Shown here piece by piece: positions 7,174 through 15,222 of a stretch of DNA of 24,025 bases. Position 1 is the stretch's first letter. Each line of letters opens with the position of its first letter. The translations under genes were made by a program, and so were the position numbers. Source of the stretch: VAZQ01 sp035300505 (lineage in GTDB: Bacteria; Pseudomonadota; Alphaproteobacteria; Rhizobiales; Xanthobacteraceae); assembly GCA_035300505.1 (NCBI GenBank), contig DATGVJ010000429.1, positions 1 to 24,025 on the forward strand. The letters run 5' to 3'. The notes beneath the pieces are model-generated. The model made no database searches, was not told where the DNA came from, and worked only from the letters and a program-made list of their open reading frames with translations.

Positions 7174-8127
7174 ATGTCGCCAAATAACAAACCGCTTGTT
7201 ACCGTCGTTGGTGCGTTGAGTAAGCAGGGTCGCAGCGTCGCGCAGACGCTGCTGCAGAGCGGCCGCTACCGCGTACGCGCACTCACTCGCCGCGTCGACG
7301 CTCCCGAGGCGCAAAGCCTGGCGCGACTGGGCGCGGAACTCGTGGCCGTGCCGCTTGGGTTGGGACACACAAAAGACCTCGTGAATGCCTTCCGGGGCTC
7401 ACAGGGCGTGTTTCTGATGACGCCGCCGATCGCGCCACCAGCGACGCACGAGACGGAGCTTGGCAAACAGGAAGCCGATGCCGCCGTTGAAGCAGGTGTC
7501 CAACACATCATTTTCAGCAGCTTGGAAAACGTCGAGCAAATTACCGCAGGCAAGAAGTGGGCACCGCACTTCACCGACAAAGCCAAGGTTGAGGAATACA
7601 TTCGCACGCTGCCCGTAGCCAGCTCGTTTGTCTACCTGGCGTTCTTCTACACTAATCTGATCGAATATTATTCACCGCGCATGGAAGGCGATACGCTGGT
7701 ATTCCCGATTTATTTGCCGCAAGACTGCCGTGCGCCGTTCGTCGATCCATTGACCGCGACCGGCCCTGCCGTCCTGGAGATCTTCACCAATCAAGGCGAG
7801 TACGTCGGCAAATCGTTGCCGGTGATCGGCGACATCATCTCGCCCAGCGAAATCGTCGAGACGTTTACGCGTGTCACCGGAAAAAAGGCCGCATACCGCC
7901 CGGCATTCACGCGCGAGGGGCTGCTGCGGTATTTCCCCGCATTTGGTGGCAACGAGTTGCTGGTGCGAGAGCTTTTGGGGATGGCGGAGTACGCGGCGGA
8001 ATACAGTTACTACCGCAAAGACCGCGATCTGCAATGGAGCCGGCGAGTGAACCCGAGCAGTCTCAGTTGGGAACAGTTCCTCCGCACGACCAAGTGGGAC
8101 GGGCAAGCGCGGTCTTTCGGCGTCTGA
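7174..8127 (+). CDS. NmrA-like NAD(P)-binding protein (atypical short-chain dehydrogenase)
   Basis: The product is 317 residues with an N-terminal Rossmann fold. The nucleotide loop is VVGALSKQGRSV (11-22), followed by VRALTRR, where the arginines favour NADP(H), and then GVFLMTPP and HIIFSSLENV. The classical YxxxK pair is not evident, as is usual for NmrA/HSCARG-type atypical SDRs, many of which sense redox state or reduce quinones rather than act as standard dehydrogenases. Three ATGs occur in a row (7168, 7171, 7174); I use the third because GGAG lies 7 nt upstream. The gene is alone on its strand between two palindromic repeats, which fits a later insertion. Substrate unknown. Confidence 0.85.
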   Translation: MSPNNKPLVTVVGALSKQGRSVAQTLLQSGRYRVRALTRRVDAPEAQSLARLGAELVAVPLGLGHTKDLVNAFRGSQGVFLMTPPIAPPATHETELGKQEADAAVEAGVQHIIFSSLENVEQITAGKKWAPHFTDKAKVEEYIRTLPVASSFVYLAFFYTNLIEYYSPRMEGDTLVFPIYLPQDCRAPFVDPLTATGPAVLEIFTNQGEYVGKSLPVIGDIISPSEIVETFTRVTGKKAAYRPAFTREGLLRYFPAFGGNELLVRELLGMAEYAAEYSYYRKDRDLQWSRRVNPSSLSWEQFLRTTKWDGQARSFGV

Positions 8128-8183
8128 ACCATATCGGCGTGCTAACCAAGTGTGCTGCGTCATTCAAAATGAAGGGGTTCTTT

Positions 8184-8212
8184 GTAGGGGCGGGTTTGAA
8201 ACCCGCCCCTAC
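8184..8212. repeat. Perfect palindrome, copy 1 of a dispersed family
   Basis: GTAGGGGCGGGTTT (8184-8197) and AAACCCGCCCCTAC (8199-8212) pair perfectly around one base. A second copy lies at 16848-16876. It sits 57 bp after the SDR stop and may also act as a bidirectional terminator. Confidence 0.85.
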
Positions 8213-8286
8213 GAAATTAGAGGTCTTGCATCCCTTCAATTTGATTGAAGCGGGCAACTAGAGCGCCTTAAAGTGGCGATACCCGG

Positions 8287-9819
8287 TCAGGCAGCCGGAC
8301 GTGGGCTTAGGCGCCGTGTGCCGGCCAGGATAAGGATTGCCATGCCCGCCGTGATCGCGGCAAGCCATAGGCCGGCGGCTGCGAGTGTTGCGGTGGCAGC
8401 CCAGGTGATTGACGAAAACGCCTCTGCGAAAGTTGCCAACCGGGAGGATGTCTGACGGCGCCGGAAGTTGCTGCGTTTGGCTTGAGAGCGGAACCACAGC
8501 TGAATGGCGGTTGCGGATCCAGCCGACGTTACAATTCCGGCGGCGGCCGCCGCCGCAAGGAGCGGGGAGGCTGCCAACAGCCAAATGACGAATGGCGCAA
8601 ACGCGAGCGCAATGGCGCCCAAGACGGCTTCGATCTTGGCGCGCACCACTTGGGCGGGTTCTATCGGTGCGGTTGCCATAAGATCAGGTGAATCCTCGCC
8701 CGAAATGGTGAGCCAGGCGAGCCCGCCGGCCAGTTGGCCGGCAGCCATCACGAGCACCGGCACAAGCAGGATGAGTGCGCCATCACCATTGCCAAAATTG
8801 CGCCAGAGCAGGAGGGCTGGTGGCGCCAGATAGAGCATCTGCATCAACGTCTGAGACAGAAGCCACGGGTCCCGCCACAAGAGCACCCATTCCTTCTGCC
8901 GCAGAGCCCGTCTTGGCGGCATGCTTCGGAAGGCCCAGGGAGCAGCGCTAAGGTAGCATTCGGACACCCCGGCGTTTGAAGCCGCCAGTGCCTGCTCGCC
9001 AAAGCGCCTGGAAAACACGAAGGTTGCGCCTGCCAGAAGCGCGATGCTCGCAAAGAGGATCGCTGCGAGCGCGCCGAGGCCGCCCACGACGGCATGCGCT
9101 GGCCACCAAAGCAGACTGGCTGTATCGGGCGCGTAGGCCATGACCGCGTCCGACTTGAGAAATGCGAATCGCGATAATGTGTCGGTCGAGACGATGGCGG
9201 CGATTTGCAAAGCAACCACGAAACCGGCCCCGACCACGGCTGCTATGACCTGCGCCACCATCCGGGTTCGCTTTGGCCCGATCATCCGCAAGAGCGCGGT
9301 CGTGACGACAATGGCCAGCGATGCCGCGGTTGCCCCCATTGCAACGACGACCCCATAGGCTGCAAGCCAGCGTACTCCGCCGCCAAATGCCAGTACGTTG
9401 ATAAACGGCGCCGCCAATACCAACGACATCGCGCTAACCGACACCGCGATTGTGGCGATCCTGACCGCGAAAAGCTTTTGTGCCGTGACCGGTGATGTGA
9501 GGATGAGATCGAGATCCGAGCGCGCATAGAAGGCGCGCGTGACCGATTCCATGGCTTGGGAAAGCATGAGCGACCAGGACAGCAGCATGCAGCCCGTGAT
9601 TGCGACCAATGTCGCTTTGTCGGGATCGACGCCCACCTGCGCGAAGGAGCCGACTGTTGCGGCCGCAAAGGCGTGCATCACGAGGAGAACGACGATGAGC
9701 CAGATTGCCACCGATCGTTTGCGCCAGCGTCCACCAGCGGTCATCATCGCCAGCCAATCCCGCCAAGTCAGCCGGGACTCATGGCATGCGAACCAACCGA
9801 TTGTACCGGCCTGGATCAC
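8287..9819 (-). CDS. ABC-2 type transporter permease
   Basis: The 510-residue protein is very hydrophobic, with about 12 probable membrane segments. The first is near 38-60 (WLIVVLLVMHAFAAATVG), later ones include VLVMAAGQLAGGLAWL, and a cluster lies near the C-terminus. A cytoplasmic stretch in the middle has RRALRQKEWVLLWRDPWL, typical of the elbow region of ABC-2 permeases. It starts with GTG, and its first bases overlap the stop of the ATPase gene by 4 bp (GTGA), so the two are translationally coupled. Together they form an efflux-type exporter. The cargo cannot be told from sequence; no biosynthetic genes flank the pair. Confidence 0.87.
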   Translation of the reverse strand: MIQAGTIGWFACHESRLTWRDWLAMMTAGGRWRKRSVAIWLIVVLLVMHAFAAATVGSFAQVGVDPDKATLVAITGCMLLSWSLMLSQAMESVTRAFYARSDLDLILTSPVTAQKLFAVRIATIAVSVSAMSLVLAAPFINVLAFGGGVRWLAAYGVVVAMGATAASLAIVVTTALLRMIGPKRTRMVAQVIAAVVGAGFVVALQIAAIVSTDTLSRFAFLKSDAVMAYAPDTASLLWWPAHAVVGGLGALAAILFASIALLAGATFVFSRRFGEQALAASNAGVSECYLSAAPWAFRSMPPRRALRQKEWVLLWRDPWLLSQTLMQMLYLAPPALLLWRNFGNGDGALILLVPVLVMAAGQLAGGLAWLTISGEDSPDLMATAPIEPAQVVRAKIEAVLGAIALAFAPFVIWLLAASPLLAAAAAAGIVTSAGSATAIQLWFRSQAKRSNFRRRQTSSRLATFAEAFSSITWAATATLAAAGLWLAAITAGMAILILAGTRRLSPRPAA

Positions 9820-10598
9820 GCGGCCTCAGCGGTGTTGCGGTTTTTCTTGATGTTCTGGGCAACGAGCGCGAGGAAGGTGTCCTCCAGGCTCGTTGAACTC
9901 CTTCCCACCTGCCAACGCAATTCGTCCAGCGTGCCCTCCGCAATCAACCGTCCGCCTGCAATCACGCCAATACGGTCGGCCATGCGTTCCGCGACTTCCA
10001 GGATGTGGGTTGTCATTATGATGGTCCCGCCGGCGGTGACATGCGAACGCAGGACGTTCTTGACCTGGCGGGCAGACCCCGCATCGAGGCCCGTCAAAGG
10101 TTCGTCGAGGATAATGATGCGAGGCTGATGTACCAGAGCGCCGGCAAGCGCTACCTTCTGTCGTGTTCCCTTGGATAGAGCGTCACAGCGATGGTGGGCA
10201 TGCGCCGTGAGGTCGAGCCAACCAATGAGGTCATCGGCGCGACTTTGGGCTTCGGCAGCGTCAACGCCCCAAAGACCGGCGACGAATTCCAAATACTCGA
10301 GCGGCGTGAGCTTGTCGTAGATCATCGGCTCGTCGGAAATCCAGGCCATGACGGATTTGGCCGCGACGGGATCGGCCAGGGCATCGATGCCAAGCACGGA
10401 AATCGTCCCTGCATCAGGGCGCAACAAGCCGGCCAGCATGCGCAACGTCGTCGTCTTGCCGGCACCATTTGGGCCGAGCAAGCAATAGAACTCGCCGGTG
10501 CGCACCGTAAGATCAAGGCCATCGACAGCTGGACGATCATAGGTCTTGCAGAGGCCGGCTAGTTCGACGGCTGGCCTGATTACGGTCGATTTGCTCAT
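9816..10598 (-). CDS. ABC transporter ATP-binding protein (exporter type)
   Basis: The 260-residue nucleotide-binding subunit has Walker A GPNGAGKTT (42-50), signature LSKGTRQK (141-148), Walker B IIILDEP (161-167), D-loop GLD, and switch His198 in TTHILE. The LSKGTRQK variant of the signature is common in the NatA/CcmA-like ABC-2 export group. Start: I prefer the ATG at 10598, since the beta-strand VELAGLCKTY begins soon after; a GTG at 10655 would add 19 unlikely residues. The ribosome site is weak. It is the upstream partner of the permease, with a 4-bp overlap. It is separated from ctrA by the ctrA terminator, so the pair has its own promoter. Confidence 0.93.
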   Translation of the reverse strand: MSKSTVIRPAVELAGLCKTYDRPAVDGLDLTVRTGEFYCLLGPNGAGKTTTLRMLAGLLRPDAGTISVLGIDALADPVAAKSVMAWISDEPMIYDKLTPLEYLEFVAGLWGVDAAEAQSRADDLIGWLDLTAHAHHRCDALSKGTRQKVALAGALVHQPRIIILDEPLTGLDAGSARQVKNVLRSHVTAGGTIIMTTHILEVAERMADRIGVIAGGRLIAEGTLDELRWQVGRSSTSLEDTFLALVAQNIKKNRNTAEAA

Positions 10599-10730
10599 TC
10601 TGAAAGCGTAGCCAACGCGGGTTTCAGTACCATAAATTAATCTGGCCAAATTCACGGCCGTGATTAACGCAATGGATACTCATGTTCGGACGCTTGTGTC
10701 CCGACGCATGACGCAAGGCGCGCAATTTGA

Positions 10731-10760
10731 AATAAAAACCCCGGCTTTGCGGCCGGGGTT
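10731..10760 (-). terminator. Rho-independent terminator of ctrA
   Basis: On the minus strand AACCCCGGC (10760-10752) pairs with GCCGGGGTT (10745-10737) around a 6-nt loop, and the stem runs into TTTTTATT. It lies about 50 bp after the ctrA stop. Confidence 0.9.
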
Positions 10761-10807
10761 GTTCCGAATCTTGGAGGCGGGCTTGAAGTGTCAGCCTGGG
10801 TGACGGC

Positions 10808-11509
10808 TCAGGCTGGAATTCTTTCTTCGCCTTCGATGGGCTCGCGCAGCACGTAACCACGGCCCCAGACGGTCTCGATGTAGTTCTTGCCGGCCGACGC
10901 ATTGGCAAGCTTCTTGCGCAGCTTGCAGATGAACACGTCGATAATCTTGAGTTCCGGCTCGTCCATGCCGCCATAAAGATGATTAAGGAACATCTCCTTG
11001 GTCAGCGTCGTGCCTTTGCGCAGCGAAAGGAGTTCCAGCATCTGGTACTCCTTGCCCGTGAGGTGCACGCGCGCGCCGTTGACCTCGACCGTCTTGGTGT
11101 CGAGATTGACGATGAGGTCACCGGTCTGGATGACCGATTGGGCATGGCCCTTGGACCGGCGCACGATTGCGTGGATGCGTGCCACCAGTTCGTCTTTGTG
11201 GAACGGTTTGGTAAGATAGTCGTCGGCCCCAAAGCCAAGCCCGCGGACTTTGTCCTCGGTACCGGCAAGTCCCGACAGGATCAGGATCGGCGTCTTTACT
11301 TTGGAGACGCGCAAAGTCCGCAGAACCTCGTAGCCCGACATGTCGGGCAGGTTCAGATCGAGCAGGATGATATCGTAGTCGTAGAGTTTGCCGAGATCGA
11401 CGCCCTCTTCGCCTAAGTCGGTTGTGTAGACATTGAAATTCTCGGATTTGAGCATAAGCTCAATCGATTGAGCCGTTGCACTATCATCCTCAATAAGCAG
11501 TACGCGCAT
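10808..11509 (-). CDS. ctrA: Cell-cycle master regulator CtrA (OmpR-type response regulator)
   Basis: The 233-residue protein is easily recognised as CtrA. The receiver (1-118) has acidic E7-D8-D9, phosphoacceptor D51 (IILLDLNLPDMSG) and lysine in LTKPFHKDE. The winged-helix domain (about 125-225) contains HLTGKEYQMLELLSLRKG, LYGGMDEPELKIIDVFICKLRKKL and the ETVWGRGYVLREP end. CtrA phosphorylated through ChpT controls division, DNA replication or flagellar genes in alphaproteobacteria. The C-terminus is GEERIPA and ends in one Ala, where the Caulobacter protein ends in Ala-Ala for ClpXP turnover; whether proteolysis applies here is open. The upstream region carries TTAACCAT and four GANTC sites. 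fliJ lies downstream of the divergent intergenic region. Confidence 0.98.
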   Translation of the reverse strand: MRVLLIEDDSATAQSIELMLKSENFNVYTTDLGEEGVDLGKLYDYDIILLDLNLPDMSGYEVLRTLRVSKVKTPILILSGLAGTEDKVRGLGFGADDYLTKPFHKDELVARIHAIVRRSKGHAQSVIQTGDLIVNLDTKTVEVNGARVHLTGKEYQMLELLSLRKGTTLTKEMFLNHLYGGMDEPELKIIDVFICKLRKKLANASAGKNYIETVWGRGYVLREPIEGEERIPA

Positions 11510-11589
11510 GCCAGTCCCCTTCCTCGCCGTTTGGGGCCTAAGGTCGGCGCGCCGGAGCGGCGGCCTTAGTCGACACTTTCGGAGAAACC

Positions 11590-11752
11590 GATTCGCGCAA
11601 CATTAACGAACAATGGTTAACAAAACCTGTTTCCAGCACCAAGAAGGTGCCGGGTCAGCCCAAGCGAATCACGCTTAAGATATTGCCTGAGAGAGGTTTT
11701 TTAGCCAAGCGCTTGTTCATGTTCCACATTAGGAATCGGTCGTACCCGATTC
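11590..11752 (-). promoter_or_regulatory. ctrA upstream region with GANTC sites and a CtrA half-site
   Basis: Four GANTC sequences, the target of the CcrM methylase, occur at 11590-11594, 11666-11670, 11733-11737 and 11748-11752. On the minus strand TTAACCAT is at 11620-11613, and a second TTAA lies at 11603-11606, 10 bp away instead of the canonical 7. Methylation-dependent and autoregulated ctrA promoters are known in this class. I infer a similar control region here; exact -35/-10 boxes are not evident. Confidence 0.6.
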
Positions 11753-11818
11753 TCGGGGTGATCCTGGCGGTTGCCACCGTCATAGCCCACCCTAAGAGGT
11801 TCAAGCCCACCGTCCGTG

Positions 11819-11862
11819 GTCCCGGGGTCACCGGGACTGGAAGGGGTGACCCGACTGGTCCC
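11819..11862. promoter_or_regulatory. Overlapping, mutually exclusive hairpins between ctrA and fliJ
   Basis: GTCCCGG (11819-11825) can pair with CCGGGAC (11831-11837). Alternatively GGGTCACC (11825-11832) can pair with GGTGACCC (11845-11852). The two stems share bases, so both cannot form at once. A third option pairs GGGAC (11833-11837) with GTCCC (11858-11862). They lie about 255 bp before fliJ. The function is unknown. Confidence 0.45.
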
Positions 11863-11889
11863 ATCCCCCTCCGAACGGTGACGCAATCA

Positions 11890-11917
11890 TTAACGATGCG
11901 GGTAAACACAAGGTTAA
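11890..11917 (+). promoter_or_regulatory. CtrA-box-like sequence upstream of fliJ
   Basis: TAAA (11903-11906), seven bases, then TTAA (11914-11917) differs from the CtrA consensus TTAA-N7-TTAA by one base. Another TTAA lies at 11890-11893. It is 200 bp upstream of fliJ and about 390 bp upstream of ctrA. The rest of the 607-bp gap between the two genes shows no convincing coding frame and no trace of fliI. Confidence 0.4.
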
Positions 11918-12116
11918 GGGTTGGCGCCGGTTGAGCACCTTTCAGGACAAGAGACCTGCGAATCTCAAAGATTTGATGGCGCATGGAAACAAAAAACTAA
12001 CTTTATGACGGCACACTCGTGATCGAGGTGCGGTGCGCCGCTTGGTTCCTGCCAATGAACATCGGCGTTGAAGCAGCGGTTCCCATAGCCTCGGGATTTC
12101 GGGGGAGTATGAGTCG

Positions 12117-12533
12117 ATGAAGTCACGTGAAACACTTATTCGGTTGAAGAAGTTCCAGGTGGACGAAAAGCGGCGCAAAGTTGCGCAGATCGAAGGCATG
12201 ATCGCAGAATTCGAGCGCATCATTGTCGACCTCGATCGCGAAATCAAAGCCGAACAAGACCGCGCCGGTATCCAAGACCCGACCCATTTCGCCTATCCGA
12301 CCTATGCCAAGGCCGCGACGGTCCGTCGCGACAATCTCAAGCGATCCGCCGACGAAATGCGAATCCAGCTTGAAGATGCCAAGAGCGCGCTTGGCGATGC
12401 TATTGAAGAAATGAAGAAGGTCGAGCTCCTTGACGAGCGCGACCAGGCGCGCGAGCGCGAGGAACACCTGGCGCATGATCAGGTCGAGCTCAAATCGATC
12501 GGCATGATACGCCCAGGCGTGCGCGTCGCTTAA
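12117..12533 (+). CDS. fliJ: Flagellar export protein FliJ
   Basis: The 138-residue product is almost entirely charged alpha-helix, beginning KSRETLIRLKKFQVDEKRRK. That is the usual FliJ N-terminus in Rhizobiales, followed by a coiled coil (about 15-125, e.g. IAEFERIIVDLDREIKAEQD) and a short loop with FAYPTYAKAA. FliJ is a soluble stalk protein of the flagellar type III export ATPase and an escort for chaperones. The ATG at 12117 has GGGGGAG upstream; an ATG at 12109 is closed at once by TGA. FliI, its usual partner immediately upstream, is absent here. The coiled-coil type alone is not diagnostic, but the N-terminal pattern, the length and the ctrA neighbour support the call. Confidence 0.85.
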   Translation: MKSRETLIRLKKFQVDEKRRKVAQIEGMIAEFERIIVDLDREIKAEQDRAGIQDPTHFAYPTYAKAATVRRDNLKRSADEMRIQLEDAKSALGDAIEEMKKVELLDERDQAREREEHLAHDQVELKSIGMIRPGVRVA

Positions 12534-12549
12534 CATTGTCGAACCCGAC

Positions 12550-13137
12550 ATGCATACACGACGTGACGCTATCGCGCTGTTGCCGGCGGCCGGGGTAGGC
12601 ACCGCAACGTTACTCGGCTGCCATTGTTTCGTCGGGCAAGCCCGGGCTCAAGCCGCCAGCCAAGCCCAAGCCGCCAGTGAACGGGCTCGTGCGGGAGACG
12701 TTTTCCTATCGGTCAATGGCGGTCCCGACGCGGCGCCGATCGAGCCCAAAGATATCCAGCCGGGTGCGCCGATCATGGCATGGCCGATGGATCCCGTCGG
12801 TCGCATCGTGCGCAACGGCTCGCGCCTCAACAAGGTGCTTCTGCTGCGCCTTGACCCGTCCGGCCTTTCGGCGGAAACGCGGGATCGCGCGGCCGATGGT
12901 ATTGTTGCCTATACGGTGATCTGCCCGCACACCGGTTGCGATGTGACCGGCTGGATCGCCGATCAGGCAATATTGGAATGCCCCTGTCACTCCTCGCTCT
13001 ATAATCCGCGCGATGGCGGTGCCGTGCTCGGTGGACCGGCGCCGCGTCCCTTGCCGGCATTGCCGCTCAAGCTCCTCGAAGGCAGGATCACCGTCGCCCG
13101 ACCTTTTACCAGTCGCGTCGGGTTTACGCAGGGTTGA
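12550..13137 (+). CDS. Tat-exported Rieske [2Fe-2S] protein
   Basis: The 195-residue protein begins with a twin-arginine signal (TRRDAIALLPAAG) and an Ala-rich cleavage region ending near ARAQA (31-35). The Rieske ligands are C125 and H127 in CPHTGC and C144 and H147 in CPCHSS. C130 and C146 would form the disulfide of high-potential, bc1-type Rieske domains. The rest of the fold (LYNPRDGGAVLGGPAPRPLP) also fits. No cytochrome b or c1 gene is present, so this is not a bc1 operon. It lies 70 bp before a PQQ-dependent alcohol dehydrogenase, which also acts in the periplasm, so it may take part in electron transfer from it. That link is inference. The ribosome site is weak. Confidence 0.9.
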   Translation: MHTRRDAIALLPAAGVGTATLLGCHCFVGQARAQAASQAQAASERARAGDVFLSVNGGPDAAPIEPKDIQPGAPIMAWPMDPVGRIVRNGSRLNKVLLLRLDPSGLSAETRDRAADGIVAYTVICPHTGCDVTGWIADQAILECPCHSSLYNPRDGGAVLGGPAPRPLPALPLKLLEGRITVARPFTSRVGFTQG

Positions 13138-13207
13138 AGCGGCGTTACGCTATCTCGGCGTTTGTCCGCAGCGACAGGATTTCAGCACAACAGCCGGGAG
13201 GTTCGTC

Positions 13208-14995
13208 ATGATCCGCAAGACCGCTTTCATGTTTGGCGTAAGCGCGACCGCTTTGTTTGCAGACCTCGTGACGCTGAGCGCGCAACAAACCGTCGCCCCG
13301 GCTTCACTCACCCCGACACCGGAGCCGATGCCGCAGGTCTTGCAGAACTATTCGGTGGTGACGGCCGATCGGCTGCGCAAGCCCGAAGATGGCAATTGGC
13401 TGATGTTTCGCCGCAGCTATGACGGCTTCGGTTTTAGCCCGCTCGATAAGATTACACCGGATAATGTGGCGCGCCTGGTGCCGGTATGGAGTTTCGCGAC
13501 CGGCCAGACCGAAGGCCACCAAGCGCCGCCCGTTGTGAACAATGGCGTGATGTTCGTCGCGACGCCCGGCAATCAGGTGATCGCGGTCGAGGCCAGGTCC
13601 GGCAACATCCTCTGGCGCTACAAGCGCCCGATCCCGGAGGATATGCAGCTTGCACATCCGACCAGCCGCGGCGTTGCGTTGTTCGGCGACAAGGTTTTCT
13701 TTGCTGCGGCCGATGCGGTTCTGGTGGCGCTTGACGCGCGGACCGGCAAGGAGGTCTGGACCGCAAAGGTCGAGGACTACCAGAAGGGCTACTACATGTC
13801 GCTGGCGCCGCTGGTCGCCGACGGCAAGGTCATGGTCGGCAGTTCCGGCGGCGAGTTCGGAGTCCGAGGGTTTCTGTCGGCCTATGATGCCGAGACCGGC
13901 ACGGAGGCCTGGAAGACCTTCACCGTTCCGGAGCCTGGGCAACCGGGCAGCGAGACCTGGCCGCAAGGCGACCAATGGAAAACGGGCGGTGGTTCGATCT
14001 GGATCACCGGTACCTACGATCCGGATACAAATCTGACATTTTGGGGAACCGGCAATGGTGGTCCATGGATGGGCGACCAGCGTCCCGGTGATAATCTGTA
14101 CACAAGCTCGGTCGTTGCATTCGATGGGAAAACCGGAAAGATCAAGGGGCATTTCCAGTATCATCAAAACGACTCGTGGGATTGGGACGAAGTCTCCCCG
14201 CCGATCGTGGTCGACTTCCAGCGTGATGGCCGCACCATCAAGGGCCTCGTCAACGTCGCGCGCGATGGTTACCTCTGGCACCTCGAACGCACCAACGACA
14301 GGATCAACTTTGTCGCCGGCCAGCCCTTCGTGCGTCACAACGTCTTCAAGGGTGTCGATCCCAAGACCGGGCGTCCGGACATCGACGAAGCGCGCAAGCC
14401 GGGCACCAACAAGACCGCCGAGTTTTGCCCCGGCCTGTGGGGCGGCAAGGATTGGCCACCGGCGGCATTCAGTCCGCGGACACGTCTGATATATATTCCG
14501 GCGAATGAGAACCTGTGCACCGAACTCACCGGCGAGCTGCCGAAGCCCTACGAACCGGGGCAGCGCTACACGGGTTTCTCACGCAACGTCATGAAAATCG
14601 TCGAGGGTGCTGATCACATCGGCGAGCTGCAGGCCTGGAACGTGGACACAGGCAAGCGCGAATGGACCACCAATATGCCGGGCATGTCGCAAATGTGGGG
14701 ACCGGTGCTTGCGACCGGTGGCGGCGTGCTGTTTGCCGGCGGTACCAACGATCGCATGTTCCGCGCATACGATGCCAAAACCGGAAAAATCCTGTGGGAG
14801 TTTCCGATGGCCTCGGGCGTTACCGGCGTGCCGGTGTCGTTTCAAGCCGACGGACAGCAATACATCGCCGTGCAATCCGGATGGGGCGTCGATTCAGCCC
14901 GCATGCAGGCGCGTCTCAATCTTCTGTTCCCCGGCAAGTATCAGGATGTGCCGCAGGGCGGCTCAGTATCGGTGTTTGCAGTGAAGGGGCCGTAA
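13208..14995 (+). CDS. PQQ-dependent alcohol dehydrogenase (methanol/ethanol family, Asp-x-Asp type)
   Basis: The 595-residue protein has a signal peptide (1 to about 26) and an eight-bladed propeller with repeats such as ALDARTGKEVW and AYDAKTGKILW. It oxidises a primary alcohol or aldehyde in the periplasm with pyrroloquinoline quinone. Likely metal and catalytic residues are E216 (GGEFGVRGF), N283 (GTGNGG) and D325 in NDSWDWDEVSPP. D327, two residues after the catalytic Asp, is the position linked to lanthanide binding in XoxF and PedH. The vicinal Cys-Cys pair of classical members is absent: the equivalent place reads MQLAHPTSRGVAL. I start at the ATG at 13208, with GGAGG upstream, because a signal peptide begins there; the frame is open further back. 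No cytochrome c or pqq genes are nearby. Confidence 0.93.
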   Translation: MIRKTAFMFGVSATALFADLVTLSAQQTVAPASLTPTPEPMPQVLQNYSVVTADRLRKPEDGNWLMFRRSYDGFGFSPLDKITPDNVARLVPVWSFATGQTEGHQAPPVVNNGVMFVATPGNQVIAVEARSGNILWRYKRPIPEDMQLAHPTSRGVALFGDKVFFAAADAVLVALDARTGKEVWTAKVEDYQKGYYMSLAPLVADGKVMVGSSGGEFGVRGFLSAYDAETGTEAWKTFTVPEPGQPGSETWPQGDQWKTGGGSIWITGTYDPDTNLTFWGTGNGGPWMGDQRPGDNLYTSSVVAFDGKTGKIKGHFQYHQNDSWDWDEVSPPIVVDFQRDGRTIKGLVNVARDGYLWHLERTNDRINFVAGQPFVRHNVFKGVDPKTGRPDIDEARKPGTNKTAEFCPGLWGGKDWPPAAFSPRTRLIYIPANENLCTELTGELPKPYEPGQRYTGFSRNVMKIVEGADHIGELQAWNVDTGKREWTTNMPGMSQMWGPVLATGGGVLFAGGTNDRMFRAYDAKTGKILWEFPMASGVTGVPVSFQADGQQYIAVQSGWGVDSARMQARLNLLFPGKYQDVPQGGSVSVFAVKGP

Positions 14996-15222
14996 GGCCA
15001 ATAGCCGCAAGGGCGCGTAATCCGTGCGCGCGGGACGCAATGTGCTTCGCCGCTTGCGCCAGGCAGGCGCGCGGCGTCGCTATTGCGCCCTACGGATCTG
15101 TTGGTCGACAAGCTGTTGATATCGTGGTCATTTCTGATTCTTGATGCGAAGTCTCACGAGACCGGCTAAAGTCAGGCTTGGTACATCCAGCCCATGGATG
15201 TGGGGAACCCCGAGCCGACAAC

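Noticed and set aside
11647..11934. Plus-strand open frame of 95 codons between ctrA and fliJ
   Set aside because: No ribosome site, no recognisable pattern, and it covers hairpins and CtrA-like boxes.
13304..14338. Minus-strand open frame of 344 codons
   Set aside because: It is antisense to the PQQ dehydrogenase and is a GC-rich shadow frame.
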